From Bradyrhizobium japonicum USDA 6 (lineage in GTDB: Bacteria > Pseudomonadota > Alphaproteobacteria > Rhizobiales > Xanthobacteraceae): 64,000 bases of DNA. How positions within the stretch are numbered: position 1 is the first letter of the stretch; every line of letters begins with the position of its first letter. The translations under genes were made by a program, and so were the position numbers. Location of the stretch: positions 2,520,001 through 2,584,000 of the forward strand of contig NC_017249.1 of NCBI RefSeq assembly GCF_000284375.1, given 5' to 3'. The notes below the pieces were generated by a model. The model saw only the letters and a list, made by a program, of their open reading frames with translations, had not been told where the DNA came from and made no database searches. Positions 6,814-16,990 of this stretch are shown piece after piece.

Positions 6814-9801
6814 TCACCAGTTGACCCGCAGCCCCGCTTTTCCCGCATAGGCAAAGCCGCCGCCGTCAAACCGGCTTTGGTAGGAGGCATTGGCATAGAG
6901 CGTCGTCGAGGAGGTCAGCTGGCCGCTGACGCCGGCGTTGATCTCGCCCCACAGGCCATTGAGACTGGCGTGGAACGGGATGAAGCCGGTCTCGGACGAG
7001 AACCACGTCGTCGGATTGCCGAGAAATTCGTTCCAGAGGTTGGGCCGGATCCAGACTGTGATCGTGCGTGGGCTGTCATCGATCGTCCAGGTCCGGCCGA
7101 ACCTGGCGCCGACACGGGCAGCCAGCGAATTTACGTTCGTGAAGCGGAGTTGCGCAGCAATATCATGGGCGTCGTTGACGTGAACGTTCTGGTAGACCAG
7201 CTGTGCCTGCGGCTCGATGAAATACCCGCCGGCGAACTTGAAAGGATAGCCGCCCTCGACCGATGCGGCGCCGCCCTGTGCGCCGGTCTTGAGCGCGGGA
7301 ATGCCTGAATTGCCAACGCTGCGGATGTCATAGAATGTGCCTTGCAGCACCGAGTCGACGTACCAGCCGCCTGGTCCGAAACGCGTCCAATATCCACCGA
7401 GCGTGTAGGCTGCAAAGTCGCTGTCGCCCATCGCACCGTCGAAATGGGCGACCCGTCCCTGGGCTCCACCGATGGCAAAGTAGGCGCCGGCCTGGTCGCG
7501 CGAGCCGTCGGCATTGTCATGCCGATAGGCATCCATGCCCCCTGGAGTGTCTGAAAATTATAAGAGAAATGCGGGCCGGCCGTGCCGCCGAGCACGCCGA
7601 GGCTGTCACCCTGTTGAGCGCCGTTGACTCCGACGATGCGAGCCCAGCCAACCCGGGTGCTCTCTGCATTGGCGCGACGGCGTTCGCCATCTTCCTCGCC
7701 GACGCGCTCGTGAAGGGAGTCAAGCAGGCTGCGTCCATACAACAGCGTCATCGCCGGGATGGCGGCGTAGTACGACGTTTCGTCCCGGTAGTCCGGGATG
7801 TCGCCACCGCCACCGCCACCGCCGCCGCCGCCACCGCCACCGCCTCCACCACCGCCTCCTCCTCCACCTCCACCTCCACCACCGCCGCAAATGCGCAGCT
7901 CAGGATGGTTGGCACAGACGAGGGTGGAGCGCAGATACCAGGACTGCGGATCGCTGGCGTCCACGCTCGATCGATATAGCGAGTAACGGTAGGGGCCCGC
8001 GAGGACTGGCCGGGACAGGCTGAAAGCGTCCGCCGTCGTGGTTGCTCCATTGATTGCATCGACGACAAGGATCCCGTTGCCCGTCGTCAAGGCGCCGGCA
8101 CCGATCGTGTTGGATATCTTGAGGAAGGTGTTGCCGGACGCCGTGCCACCGTCGATGACGAGCCGGTCCGACGGTGAGCCGTCGCTGCCAAGAAACGTGT
8201 TCAGGGCGATCGTGCTGCTGCGACCCACATAGTTGACGGTCGTCAATGTCTTGTAGCTCGACAGCTGCGTGGGATCGTCTGTCGGCGCGGTGAAATCGAT
8301 CTCGCTTACGGCATTGGTCAGATTGGTGACGTTCGAGCTTGCCGTCATGGTCCAGAGTGAACCATTTTGCAGCGTGACGTTCGACGTGCTCCCGGCGTCG
8401 GTGATCGCAGCGCCGCGCATGCGAGAGCCGTCCGACAAGAGATCGAGCACGGCACCGCCACTGACGGTCAACCATTGACCGTTGTTCGCGATCGCCTCGA
8501 CGCCATTCAGGGTGACGTTGCTGATGCCGCCGGTGGCCGCGATCGAGGCACCGTTCGGGCTGGTCAAAATCGATACGGTCAACGTGGCGCTGCCGCCGCT
8601 GATGTTCAGGGCGTTCGAGCCGGCACCGGTGGCGGTCAAATCCGCGGTCGCGTCTAGCGCGCCGCCGGCTGTCACCACGGCTGCATGGGCGGTCGCGCCG
8701 GAGGTCGTCACGGTGCCGCCGGTCGCGTTGATCGATGAGTTGGCGCCGGTCGCCAGCAGGCCGGTCGACGAGGCGCCAACGGTGTTGACCGTTGCGTTCG
8801 TGAGCGAAACGTGGCCAGCGCTGTCAGCCTGGACGCCGACCGAGTTGTCGCCGCGTGTACTGATGGCGGTCCCGTCGGCCGTCACGGTGCTGCCAGTTCC
8901 AGTCGCCTGCACCGCGATCTCGGCGTTATTGCCAATCGCGGCAACGCTGCCGCCCCTCATCGTGATCGCTGCGCCATCCAGCGCCTTGGCGCCGACATCC
9001 CCGCCGCCGCCCGAAATCGTGACTGCAAGGCCATTTGCCGCGATGCTGCTTCCGGCCGATTGGGCCAAAAGGCCGGTCTCGCCGCCGCCATTGCCTTCAA
9101 CGCTGACCGTCCCGCCCGTCAGCGTAGCGGTGCCGCCGGTGTCCGCACGCACGCCGACATCATTGCCACCGCCTCCGGGCATCGCGATCGTCGTTCCCAC
9201 CGTCGCGATCTGACTGCCGGTGCCGCTCGCCCACAGACCCCGTGTTGCCGCCGCCACCGGCCGCGTAGCTGATGGCCGTGTCGAGCAAGTTGATCGTGGC
9301 ACCATTGGTTGCCTTGCCGGCTACATTGTTCCCCGCACTATTGAGGCCGACCGTCAGCCCAGTCGCGCGGATCTGCGTGCCTGTCCCGTCAGCCAGCAAT
9401 GCGGTTCCGCCGCCGCCGAAGGCGGGATTGATGGCCGAGCCCGACTCGAAAATGATCTGGCCGCCGCTTTGCGCGGAGGCTGCGACGCTCCAATTGCCGT
9501 TGATGCTGGAGCCGGTGCTGAAGATGATCGTGCCGTTCGTGTCGGCGAGGCCGCCGATGCTGCCGCCGTTGAAGGGATTGATGTTGACGTTGTTGGTGGT
9601 GATCTGCGCGCTGGTGCTGGCATGAACGGCAGGTGTTCCGGTCAGCGACGTATTCGGGTCGATCGCGCAGGTTCCGCTGGTGAGAGTGACCGTCGAGCCT
9701 CCGGCAACAGTGCAGGATTGAGCGAGCGCCGTATCGCTCGCGCCGACCCACGACATCATCGCCAGTATCGTGAGTCCAATTGAATTGAAGACACGGTTCA
9801 C
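6814..9801 (-). pseudogene. autotransporter with beta-barrel domain, two frameshifts
   Basis: From a GTG at 9801 (GGAGG nearby) the protein starts with a signal peptide ending TALAQ. Then comes a long passenger of Gly/Ala/Thr/Ser-rich repeats, a 28-residue glycine linker, the YYAAIPAMTLLYGRSLLDSL segment, and a C-terminal beta-barrel ending in GLRVNW, the terminal aromatic residue typical of type V secretion. The frame changes at the C4 run 9238-9241 and at the C5 run 7538-7542 (plus-strand view). One-base corrections would restore a single protein of about 990 residues. It is either a recent pseudogene or carries sequence errors. No partner gene is adjacent. Confidence 0.8.
7803..7886 (-). 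repeat. (GCC/ACC)n trinucleotide tract encoding 28 glycines
   Basis: Twenty-eight consecutive glycine codons on the minus strand, forming the linker between passenger and barrel of the autotransporter. Codons are mixed (GGC, GGT, GGA), so it is not a pure microsatellite, but the tract could change length by slippage. Confidence 0.9.
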
Positions 9802-9909
9802 CGCGCACCTCCTTCAAGTGACGTTCAACGACGACAAATCGAAAGAATGGGACGCGCTATTCTGGCGCTGCGAACGCGTAAGGATTGCTACAATTTGAAG
9901 GAGCAAATC

Positions 9910-9999
9910 ATGAGGTTCACTCTTTCGACACAGCTTGCCATCATTGTGGCAGTGCCGGGCGGCCTCGCAATTAGCGAGGAGAGTGATGCTTTTGGGTGA
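9910..9999 (+). CDS. short ORF, 29 aa, with strong ribosome binding site
   Basis: AAGGAG with an ideal spacer precedes ATG at 9910. The peptide starts MRFTLSTQLAIIVAVPGGLA, like the beginning of a membrane sensor or secretion protein with one hydrophobic helix, and stops after 29 residues. It is either a small membrane peptide or the stump of a longer gene whose remainder is lost. No similar continuation is seen in the other frames up to 10059. Confidence 0.35.
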   Translation: MRFTLSTQLAIIVAVPGGLAISEESDAFG

Positions 10000-10059
10000 C
10001 GCGAAAGTTCCCGCCGTGAATTTTCAGGTCGTGCGACCACGCAGCGCAGCGATGACCCG

Positions 10060-10455
10060 CTACGATCGCGCGCTCCTGGATCGGACGTCATTGATCGCTG
10101 CGATCAGCGACAGATCTTCGAGCGGCTTGAGGAGATAGGCATCGGCACCTGCGGTCATGCAGAGTTCGCGCATGTCGTCTTCCGAATGCGCCGTGATGAC
10201 GATGGTCGGGATCTGAATTCCCGACCGGTTCAGGTGGCGTTGAAGTTCGAGGCCGTTCATCTCGGGCATCTGGAGGTCGAGGATCAAGCATTCGGGCCAC
10301 GTGCCCGTCGGCTCTTTCGGCAGCGCATTGAGGAAGTCCCTGGCGGACTCATACGTCCTGGTGTCGATGGCTCGTGTCCGCAGCAATCGCGACAGTGCCT
10401 TGAGCACCGACGGATCGTCGTCGACGATAGCTATCCACCGGGGAGGTTGTGCCAT
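10060..10455 (-). CDS. single-domain response regulator
   Basis: 131 aa, only a receiver domain. The acidic pair is in IVDDD near residue 11, the phospho-acceptor Asp in LILDLQMPEMNG near residue 60, the Thr in IVITAH near residue 87 and the Lys in LLKPL near residue 109. There is no output domain, so it may act as a phosphate sink or relay for the neighbouring kinase. It lies downstream of the FixJ-like gene on the same strand. A perfect 18-bp palindrome (10492-10509) sits 37 bases before its start, suggesting its own control. Confidence 0.88.
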   Translation of the reverse strand: MAQPPRWIAIVDDDPSVLKALSRLLRTRAIDTRTYESARDFLNALPKEPTGTWPECLILDLQMPEMNGLELQRHLNRSGIQIPTIVITAHSEDDMRELCMTAGADAYLLKPLEDLSLIAAINDVRSRSARS

Positions 10456-10491
10456 GCGATGACTATCGGCGCTGCAACGGGGCGTTGTCGA

Positions 10492-10509
10492 GTTGGCCCT
10501 AGGGCCAAC
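10492..10509. promoter_or_regulatory. 18-bp perfect palindrome GTTGGCCCTAGGGCCAAC
   Basis: Lies between the two response-regulator genes, 37 bases before the start of the lone receiver. It shares the pattern GTTGGxCC-N2-GGxCCAAC with sites at 13867 and 17660 and is probably the operator of the local FixJ-like regulator. Confidence 0.6.
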
Positions 10510-10518
10510 AGCCCGTCC

Positions 10519-11145
10519 TCACGCCTCGCCGCCGGTAATTCCGGCCCTCTCTGCGAAGCGCACGAGGTCTGCGACGGAGCGGACGCCAAGCTTGGCCATG
10601 ACCCGGCCGCGATGAACCTTGATGGTTTTCTCGACGGTCCCCAGATCGCTCGCGATCTGCTTGTTGAGACGGCCGGCGACGACATGCTGCATCACTTCGC
10701 GCTCGCGCGGCGTGAGCATGGCAAGCCTGGTGTTGAGCGAGCTCCGGCCTGCCTCGGTAGCGCGAATTTCGCCATCTTTCCGCTCGGCCTGTGCGACGGC
10801 CGTCAACAGGTCAGCATCGTTCACTGGCTTGGTCAAGAAATCGATCGCGCCGGCCCGCATGGCCCGCACGGTGGTCGGGATGTCGGCTCTGCCGGTGAGG
10901 AAAATAACCGGGCGGCAGGAGTCGCTTGCACTGAGCGCTTGTTGCAGTGCGAGGCCGTCAAGGTCTGGCATCGCGACGTCCAGGATGGCGCAACCGGGGA
11001 TCGAGGCGTCATGATTCGAGAGGAATGCGCTCGGCGAAGCGAACGATTGAACACGATACCCTCGCACCCGCAGCAGCCGGGCGATCGCCTTCAACACGCT
11101 CTCGTCGTCATCGACCAGAAAGATTGTAAATTCTCGGTCCGTCAT
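10519..11145 (-). CDS. FixJ/NarL-type response regulator
   Basis: 208 aa. The receiver covers residues 1-125: LVDDDES acidic pair, CAILDVAMPDLDG with the phospho-acceptor, FLTGRAD, FLTKPVN. The C-terminal LuxR-type helix-turn-helix covers about residues 140-205 (LTPREREVMQHVVAGRLNKQ, then EKTIKVHRGRVMAKL). The start codon overlaps the stop of the histidine kinase gene (ATGA, 11142-11145), so the two are translationally coupled and form a cognate pair. It likely binds the palindrome shared by three promoters in this window. Confidence 0.92.
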   Translation of the reverse strand: MTDREFTIFLVDDDESVLKAIARLLRVRGYRVQSFASPSAFLSNHDASIPGCAILDVAMPDLDGLALQQALSASDSCRPVIFLTGRADIPTTVRAMRAGAIDFLTKPVNDADLLTAVAQAERKDGEIRATEAGRSSLNTRLAMLTPREREVMQHVVAGRLNKQIASDLGTVEKTIKVHRGRVMAKLGVRSVADLVRFAERAGITGGEA

Positions 11146-13447
11146 TGAGCTGCCATGAGCATTGGCCGAGCGGGCAGGGTGATCTTTGCCGTTGCGCCGC
11201 CAGCTTCATTGTTCTGCAGATTGATCGTGCCGCCGTGCTTCCGGATGATACTGGAACAGATCGTCAGGCCGAGGCCAAGCCCATGGTCCTTGGTCGTGTA
11301 GAATGGCGTAAACAGTCGCTTGCCGTCGACATTGCTGATGCCGCATCCGCTGTCGCTCACCAACAGTTCGACGGCACCGTTTAGAGCGTCCCTGGTACGG
11401 ACCCGGACGCGCCTTTGGCTGACGGGCGACGAGACCATCGCATCCATGGAATTGATGATGAGATTGAGAAGGACCTGCTGAAGTTGCACGGAGTCGCCGT
11501 GTACTATCGGCCTGCTCGTTGCCAGGTCCGTTTCTATTGTTACGCGCCGGCTGATCAATTCGGCGCGGAGCAGCGCCTTGGCTGAATCGACCATCTCATT
11601 GAGATCGATAAATTCGGAACGTGTCTGGTCTTTCTTGAGCAGTCCCCGCAAACGCCGGATGACGCTGCCCGCGCGGCTGTCTTCCTTGACGATGTCCTGG
11701 AGCGCGTCGCGCACCTCTGCCAGATTTGGCTCGTCCTGCTCCAGGAGGTAGAGCGCCGCCTGCGCGTTCGACAGTATTGCGGTCAGCGGCTGATTGACCT
11801 CGTGGGCAATCGCGCCCGAGAGCTCGCCGAGCGTGGAGACACGCATCAAATGCGTGATTTCCTGGCGCTGCAGGTCCGCTTCGGATTCGGCTGCCTTCTG
11901 GTCGGTGATATCGACGAAGATTCCGAAGATTCCACTGAGTTGGTCCGGCGATCCGTTGCTGTCGAGAGGCGCACGCGCGCGAATCCTGAACCAGCGGATC
12001 TGGCCGTCGGGACGAATGATGCGGATGTCGGTCACGGTCGCGTGTCCCCGCAATAAACCCCGCAATGTCCCGACTGCAACGCGCCGATCCTCGGGGTGCA
12101 CCGCCGCAACAAACGTCTCGCGCGTGAGGGAAGTGTCGTCGGCGAAGCCGAACATTGTCCGGCAATGTTCGGTCGCCCACAACTCGTCCGTCGAACGGTC
12201 GAACTGCCACAAGCCGATATTGGCGGAAGCGGCGGTGAAGGTCATACGGTCCTCGCTCTCGCTGAGCGAGAGCTCGGCTCGCCTTCTATGCCGCCGTTGG
12301 ATGAGGAGGGCGGCCACGCCGGCCATCTGCAGGGCGATGACAAGTGCCACCGCCGTAATCAGATAACGGTGCTCCTCCCAGAGGCTTGGCTCTTTGAACA
12401 GGACAATGGTGTCGGCCGGCAGGTTGCTCTGTTTCAGGCCCCACCGTGCCATCGCGCGCGCGTCCACGCGAAAGGCCTGCGCCGGATTAAGTCTTGGAGG
12501 GAGCGAGGCCGGATCGCTGCCCCCTTCGATGGCAAGCACCAGGTCGGCAGCGGCGGCCCCGTGCGATTCGAATGTCTCGACGAACCCGCCGACGACCCCG
12601 GTGCCGGTATAGGTGTCGTATGGTCCGTAGACCGGAGCGGCGGACACGCGGGCAATGTCCTTGGCGACTTCCTTGGGAGTAAAAGGCTTGCCGGCCCCGT
12701 CGATCAGGAACGTTAGAAAGATCACGATTGCATCGCTTGGAATGCGCGAGACCTCGGTCATGAGCGCATCATGGGAAAGTCCAAACAGATAAGTCGTTTC
12801 GAATTGTCGCGGATGCTGCGCGATCGTGCGACGGCCCACTTCCTGCCAGGCTCGATCTTCGAGCGCAGACGCGCCGGAGATGACGAACAGCCGCTTGGCC
12901 GAAGGCTGGAGCCTCTTCGCCAATTCGAGCGTTCGTTCGAAATTCAGCTCGAAAAAACTCCGGTAACATTCGAAGGCGGACGTAAATTAGCGTAGGTGGC
13001 GGGTGAAACCCCCGCGAACACCACCGGAATCTGCGGCGCGACGATGTCGGGGTGCTTCATGATGAACTGCAATGCCGCACTGCCGAGGACGATGACCGCT
13101 CTGGGTGGTCTCGCCGCGTATTTCTCGCGCACGAAGGCTGCCATGCGCATCTCGTGCGCGGGGTCCGTGACGCGAAAGAGATCGAGGAATTCGGCGTCGA
13201 TTGCGAATTCCTGGCCGCCAGCTTCTCTCAGCCGTGCTTCAATGCCGTTTATGGCCTGGCTCGCCGCAGGAAGCGTGTAGTTGAACGCGCTCAATATGAG
13301 GATGCGCCGCTCCGCGTTGTCCGCGCGCGATTGTACGACCGACAAGGAGAGCGCAATAACTGTAACTATCAGCAAAAGAGCGCCGGGCGGACAACCGCCG
13401 CGGTTCAATCTGGCAGTTGGCCTTTCAAGTCGATCCACGCTTTTCAC
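11142..13447 (-). pseudogene. hybrid sensor histidine kinase (ABC-binding, PAS, HisKA, HATPase), one frameshift
   Basis: From a GTG at 13447 the protein has an N-terminal signal-anchor, then a periplasmic ABC-type binding domain (AERRILILSAFNYTLPA, IPVVFAGVSPATY). A helix follows near the middle (YLITAVALVIALQMAGVAALL), then a PAS domain (VHPEDRR), HisKA with phospho-His in ELSGAIAHEVNQPLTAILSN, and HATPase with DSGCGIS and GLGLGLTICSSI. The frame breaks at a run of six A (12952-12957, plus-strand view) after VTGVF; adding one base restores VTGVFFELNFERTLEL. The downstream part alone still encodes a kinase of about 590 residues. Ligand unknown. Confidence 0.85.
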
Positions 13448-13866
13448 GAATTGCGACCCGGCTCCGGGTATTGAAGGTAAGCTAAAACCTGTGGTCGATC
13501 TATGTCGAGTCCAGTGGTCTGGAATGCTTGGAGAGTCGGTCCGCAGCTCTTACCCGGGAGGGCTTAGCTCTGTGGTGGGCGCCATTAGTTCGATTGGACT
13601 ATGCACTTTGTGCCACCCATGGAGCGGGAGAGACAAATTTCCTAAATCGAAGGACGATTTGACGCTGGCATTCTAACTGGCTTGAGGCTTTGCGAGATGC
13701 CGCGCCGCCGGTCTCAAATCTGAGACTGCGGGAACCTCGTAGTCTTGTGTCCCGCACCGCGGCACTTGGTCGCGACCACAGCAAGATGCCGGGACTTTTG
13801 GCGAACCGCGAAGCGTATCAGTTCGTCGACGGCTATCAGCGCCTTCGCGATGCTCCTGCGCAGCGT
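13448..13866. other. intergenic stretch, no gene recognised
   Basis: Between the kinase start and the palindrome before the alkylsulfatase. Short frames exist on both strands but have no ribosome binding sites and no recognisable family. Probably carries the divergent promoters. Confidence 0.5.
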
Positions 13867-13884
13867 GATGGACCAAGGTCCAAC
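13867..13884. promoter_or_regulatory. 18-bp palindrome GATGGACCAAGGTCCAAC before the alkylsulfatase
   Basis: Seven of eight arm positions pair. The 18 bases recur identically at 17660-17677. The following 50 bases are also alike at the two loci (CTTTAG, TTTCG, CTCTCT, GCCGGCCGTC blocks in the same order), indicating a duplicated promoter. Confidence 0.7.
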
Positions 13885-13972
13885 TAGGCCTAGCGCTATT
13901 GCCCTTTAGGCTTTCGGCTCTCTAGCCGGCCGTCGTCGGGCGAGCCGTGCATTACCGAAATGGGAGAGCCTA

Positions 13973-15949
13973 ATGACGTATGGCGCTTTCGCCAGGTTGT
14001 CGATCATCGGCATCGTGACAGCCAGCCTAGCTCACGCCGCCGCGGCGCAGACCCAGGAGTTGCGTAAGGACGCGACCGATGCGACCAAGCAGGCCAATTC
14101 GGCTCTGCTGAGGCAGTTGCCCTTCAGTGACAACTCCGATTTCGATGCGGCGAACAAGGGATTTGTCGCCGCGCTGCCGACCGAGATGATCAAGGGAAGC
14201 GCGGGCAACGCGATATGGAATCCGCAGCAATACGGTTTCATCAAGGACGCTACGGCGCCCGACACCGTCAATCCGAGCCTGTGGCGGCAATCCCGTCTCA
14301 TCAACATCTCGGGCCTCTTCGAGGTGACCAGTGGCATCTATCAGCTCCGTAACCTCGACCTGTCCAACATGACGATCATCGAGGGCAGCGAAGGCATCAC
14401 CGTCGTCGATCCGCTGGTCTCGGCGGAAACTGCCAAGATCGGCCTCGATCTCTACTACTCGAAGCGCGGCAACAAGCCCGTCAAGGCGGTAATCTACACG
14501 CATAGCCATGTCGACCATTATGGCGGCGTTCGCGGCATCGTCAGCGAGGACGATGTCAATGCCGGCAAGACGAAGATTTACGCCCCGGAAGGGTTCCTCG
14601 AAGCCGCTGTCGCGGAAAACGTGATGGCGGGAACAGCGATGAGCCGTCGTGCGAGCTACATGTACGGCAACCTGCTCAAAGCCGATGCGAAGGGACAGGT
14701 CGGCGCGGGTCTCGGCACGACGACTTCTGCGGGCACCGTCACGCTGATCGCACCCACCAACATCATCAAGGAAACCGGCCAGAAGGAAAAGATCGACGGG
14801 CTCACCTACGAATTCCTGATGGCGCCCGGCTCCGAGGCGCCATCGGAGATGATGTGGTTCATCGAGGAAAAGAAGGCGATGGAGGCGGCCGAAGATGCGA
14901 CCCACACGTTGCACAATACGTATTCGCTCCGTGGCGCCAAGATCCGCGAACCGCTTCCCTGGTCGAAATATCTGAACCAGGCACTCGTCATGTGGGGCGA
15001 CAAGGTCGAGGTGATTTTCGCCCAGCATCACTGGCCGACCTGGGGCAACGACAAGGTCATCGGGCTTCTCAAGAGCCAGCGCGATCTCTATCGTTTCATC
15101 AACGACCAGACCTTGCGCATGGTCAATCAAGGCATGACGATGCGGGAGATCGCCGAAGCCTTCAAGATGCCGGACAGCCTGGCGAACGTCTGGGCGAACC
15201 GCGGCTATTACGGCTCGGTCTATCATGATGTCGCTGCGACTTACGTGCTCTATCTCGGCTGGTTCGACGGCAATCCGGCGACGCTGCACGAGCTGCCGCC
15301 GGTCGAGGCCAGCAAGAAGTACGTCGAGTTCATGGGCGGCGCTGACGAAGTTCTGAAGAAGGCCAAGGCAGCCTACGACAAGGGGGAATTCCGTTGGGTG
15401 GCTCAGGTCGTCCATCACGTGGTGTTCGCTGATACCAACAACCAGGCGGCCAAGAATCTCGAAGCTGACGCGCTTGAGCAACTGGGCTACCAGGCCGAGT
15501 CAGGACCTTGGCGCAACTTCTACCTGACGGGCGCCCAGGAGCTGCGCAACGGTGTTGCGAAGCTGCCGACGCCTAACACGGCGAGCCCCGACACGGTGCG
15601 TGCCATGTCGGCCGACCTGTTCTTCGACTATCTCGGCGTTCGTCTCAACGCCGAAAAGGCCGGCAACGCCAAAGCCAAGCTCAATTTCGACTTCGGCAAG
15701 GACGGCAATTATTTCGTCGAGCTCGAAAACGGCGTGCTGAATCACACGGCGAATATGAAGTCCAGCAGCGCCGATGCGACGCTTATCTTGTCGAGGGATA
15801 CGTTGAACAGCATCATCTTGCAGCAGACCAAGCTGGATGACGCCATCTCGTCGGGGGCCGTGAAGGTCAGTGGCGATAAGGCAAAACTGAATGATGTCGT
15901 TGCCGCACTTGACAGCTTCGAGTTCTGGTTCAACATCGTGACGCCCTGA
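13973..15949 (+). CDS. alkyl/aryl-sulfatase, metallo-beta-lactamase fold (SdsA type)
   Basis: 658 aa with a Sec signal peptide ending AHAAAAQ. The metallo-beta-lactamase domain carries THSHVDHYGG near residue 180 (zinc ligands) and EDATHTLHNTYSLRG near residue 310. A dimerisation region (MGGADEVLKKAKAAYDKG) and a C-terminal SCP2-like domain (residues 530-655) complete the usual SdsA/YjcS arrangement and length. It hydrolyses primary alkyl sulfates such as SDS to alcohol and sulfate in the periplasm. A duplicated promoter with an 18-bp palindrome precedes it, a stem-loop follows. Start chosen by the signal peptide and GGGAGAG before the ATG. Confidence 0.93.
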   Translation: MTYGAFARLSIIGIVTASLAHAAAAQTQELRKDATDATKQANSALLRQLPFSDNSDFDAANKGFVAALPTEMIKGSAGNAIWNPQQYGFIKDATAPDTVNPSLWRQSRLINISGLFEVTSGIYQLRNLDLSNMTIIEGSEGITVVDPLVSAETAKIGLDLYYSKRGNKPVKAVIYTHSHVDHYGGVRGIVSEDDVNAGKTKIYAPEGFLEAAVAENVMAGTAMSRRASYMYGNLLKADAKGQVGAGLGTTTSAGTVTLIAPTNIIKETGQKEKIDGLTYEFLMAPGSEAPSEMMWFIEEKKAMEAAEDATHTLHNTYSLRGAKIREPLPWSKYLNQALVMWGDKVEVIFAQHHWPTWGNDKVIGLLKSQRDLYRFINDQTLRMVNQGMTMREIAEAFKMPDSLANVWANRGYYGSVYHDVAATYVLYLGWFDGNPATLHELPPVEASKKYVEFMGGADEVLKKAKAAYDKGEFRWVAQVVHHVVFADTNNQAAKNLEADALEQLGYQAESGPWRNFYLTGAQELRNGVAKLPTPNTASPDTVRAMSADLFFDYLGVRLNAEKAGNAKAKLNFDFGKDGNYFVELENGVLNHTANMKSSSADATLILSRDTLNSIILQQTKLDDAISSGAVKVSGDKAKLNDVVAALDSFEFWFNIVTP

Positions 15950-15962
15950 CGTCCAGCACGAA

Positions 15963-15996
15963 ACGGTCTCGCGCCCCGATAGGCGCGCGAGACCGT
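15963..15996 (+). terminator. stem-loop terminator after the alkylsulfatase
   Basis: A 12-bp perfect stem, ACGGTCTCGCGC and GCGCGAGACCGT, with a 10-base loop, 14 bases after the stop codon. There is no clear U-run, so termination may be partial. Confidence 0.55.
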
Positions 15997-16033
15997 GCTA
16001 TGTGCGCATTTGAGGGAAAGTTCCGGAGCGTGG

Positions 16034-16939
16034 ATGATGCGCGACAAGACGCCCGCGGCGCCGGCAGGTACGAGTGATGCTCGCGCTTGTGTCGGGTCCC
16101 GCGTCAGAACGGCGATCTTGGATAGGCTTTGGATCGCGCCATTCGCTGCTATCGCACTTTTGTCGCCGGCCTCCGCCGCCGCCCAGTCATCCGAAACGTA
16201 CGATCTTTCCGGGCTGGACTTTTTCCGGCCGCCTCCGAACCTGTTTCAATTCCGGTACGAGTACCGCTCGGCGCCGGGAAGCACGCGGGACGTCACGACG
16301 CAGACGCTGAACCTGCGCTATGATCACGCCTTCTATCTCACCCCGACATGGACGGTGGTGACACGGACAGACCTGCCGCTGCTCGGCAGGAATACGATCA
16401 ATTCGAGCAATCCCAACGGCAAATACATCTACGGCCTCGGAGATGCCGATATCCAGGCGGCCGTCATTCATGATCTCGACAAGCGCTGGGCGGTCGGTTT
16501 CGGTGCCCGTCTGATCACCCCGACCGGCGAGGATCCGTTGGGGTCTGGCAAGTGGCGCATCATGCCGATCGTCGGCTTTCGTGTCGCGCTGCCGGAAATC
16601 AGCAAGTCGAGCTATTTCGAGCCGATCTTCCGATATGACGTGAGTGTTGCCGGAGATCCGACGAGACGGAATATCAGCAATCTGCAGTTCGGTCCGGCCC
16701 TGAACATCGGTTTGCCGGATCGCTGGTTCGTCACGTTCTACCCCAGCCAGGATATCAGGATAAATTTCGGCGATCCGGTCGCCGGACAGACCGGCCGCCT
16801 GTTTCTTCCCCTGGATGTGCGCGCGGGAAAGAAGTTGTCCGACAACGTCGCGGCATCGCTCGAGATCGGCGTTCCCATCATCAAGGACTATCCGGTCTAT
16901 AATTTCAAAAGCCAGTTTCGTCTCAACATCACCTGGTAG
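16034..16939 (+). CDS. outer-membrane beta-barrel protein, function unknown
   Basis: About 301 aa from the ATG pair at 16034. A long N-terminal region ends in a hydrophobic stretch (LWIAPFAAIALLSPASAAAQ), consistent with a signal peptide. The mature part alternates aromatic and polar residues in short strands (FQFRYEYRSA, VVTRTDLPLLG, YFEPIFRYD) and ends FRLNITW with a terminal aromatic residue. Both features suggest an outer-membrane barrel of transporter/porin type. It follows the alkylsulfatase and could admit its substrates, but this is inferred from position only. Confidence 0.65.
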   Translation: MMRDKTPAAPAGTSDARACVGSRVRTAILDRLWIAPFAAIALLSPASAAAQSSETYDLSGLDFFRPPPNLFQFRYEYRSAPGSTRDVTTQTLNLRYDHAFYLTPTWTVVTRTDLPLLGRNTINSSNPNGKYIYGLGDADIQAAVIHDLDKRWAVGFGARLITPTGEDPLGSGKWRIMPIVGFRVALPEISKSSYFEPIFRYDVSVAGDPTRRNISNLQFGPALNIGLPDRWFVTFYPSQDIRINFGDPVAGQTGRLFLPLDVRAGKKLSDNVAASLEIGVPIIKDYPVYNFKSQFRLNITW

Positions 16940-16990
16940 CGTGTCCTGGAGGTCGCGAGCCGAGGCTGCGCCATGCGAGGGGCAGGGGCG

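Noticed and set aside
7798..7986. Plus-strand proline-rich reading frame opposite the autotransporter
   Set aside because: It is the reverse complement of the glycine linker codons; no ribosome binding site and no sense beyond the tract.
14027..15481. 484-codon minus-strand frame
   Set aside because: Antisense of the alkylsulfatase; arginine- and histidine-rich composition and no family resemblance.
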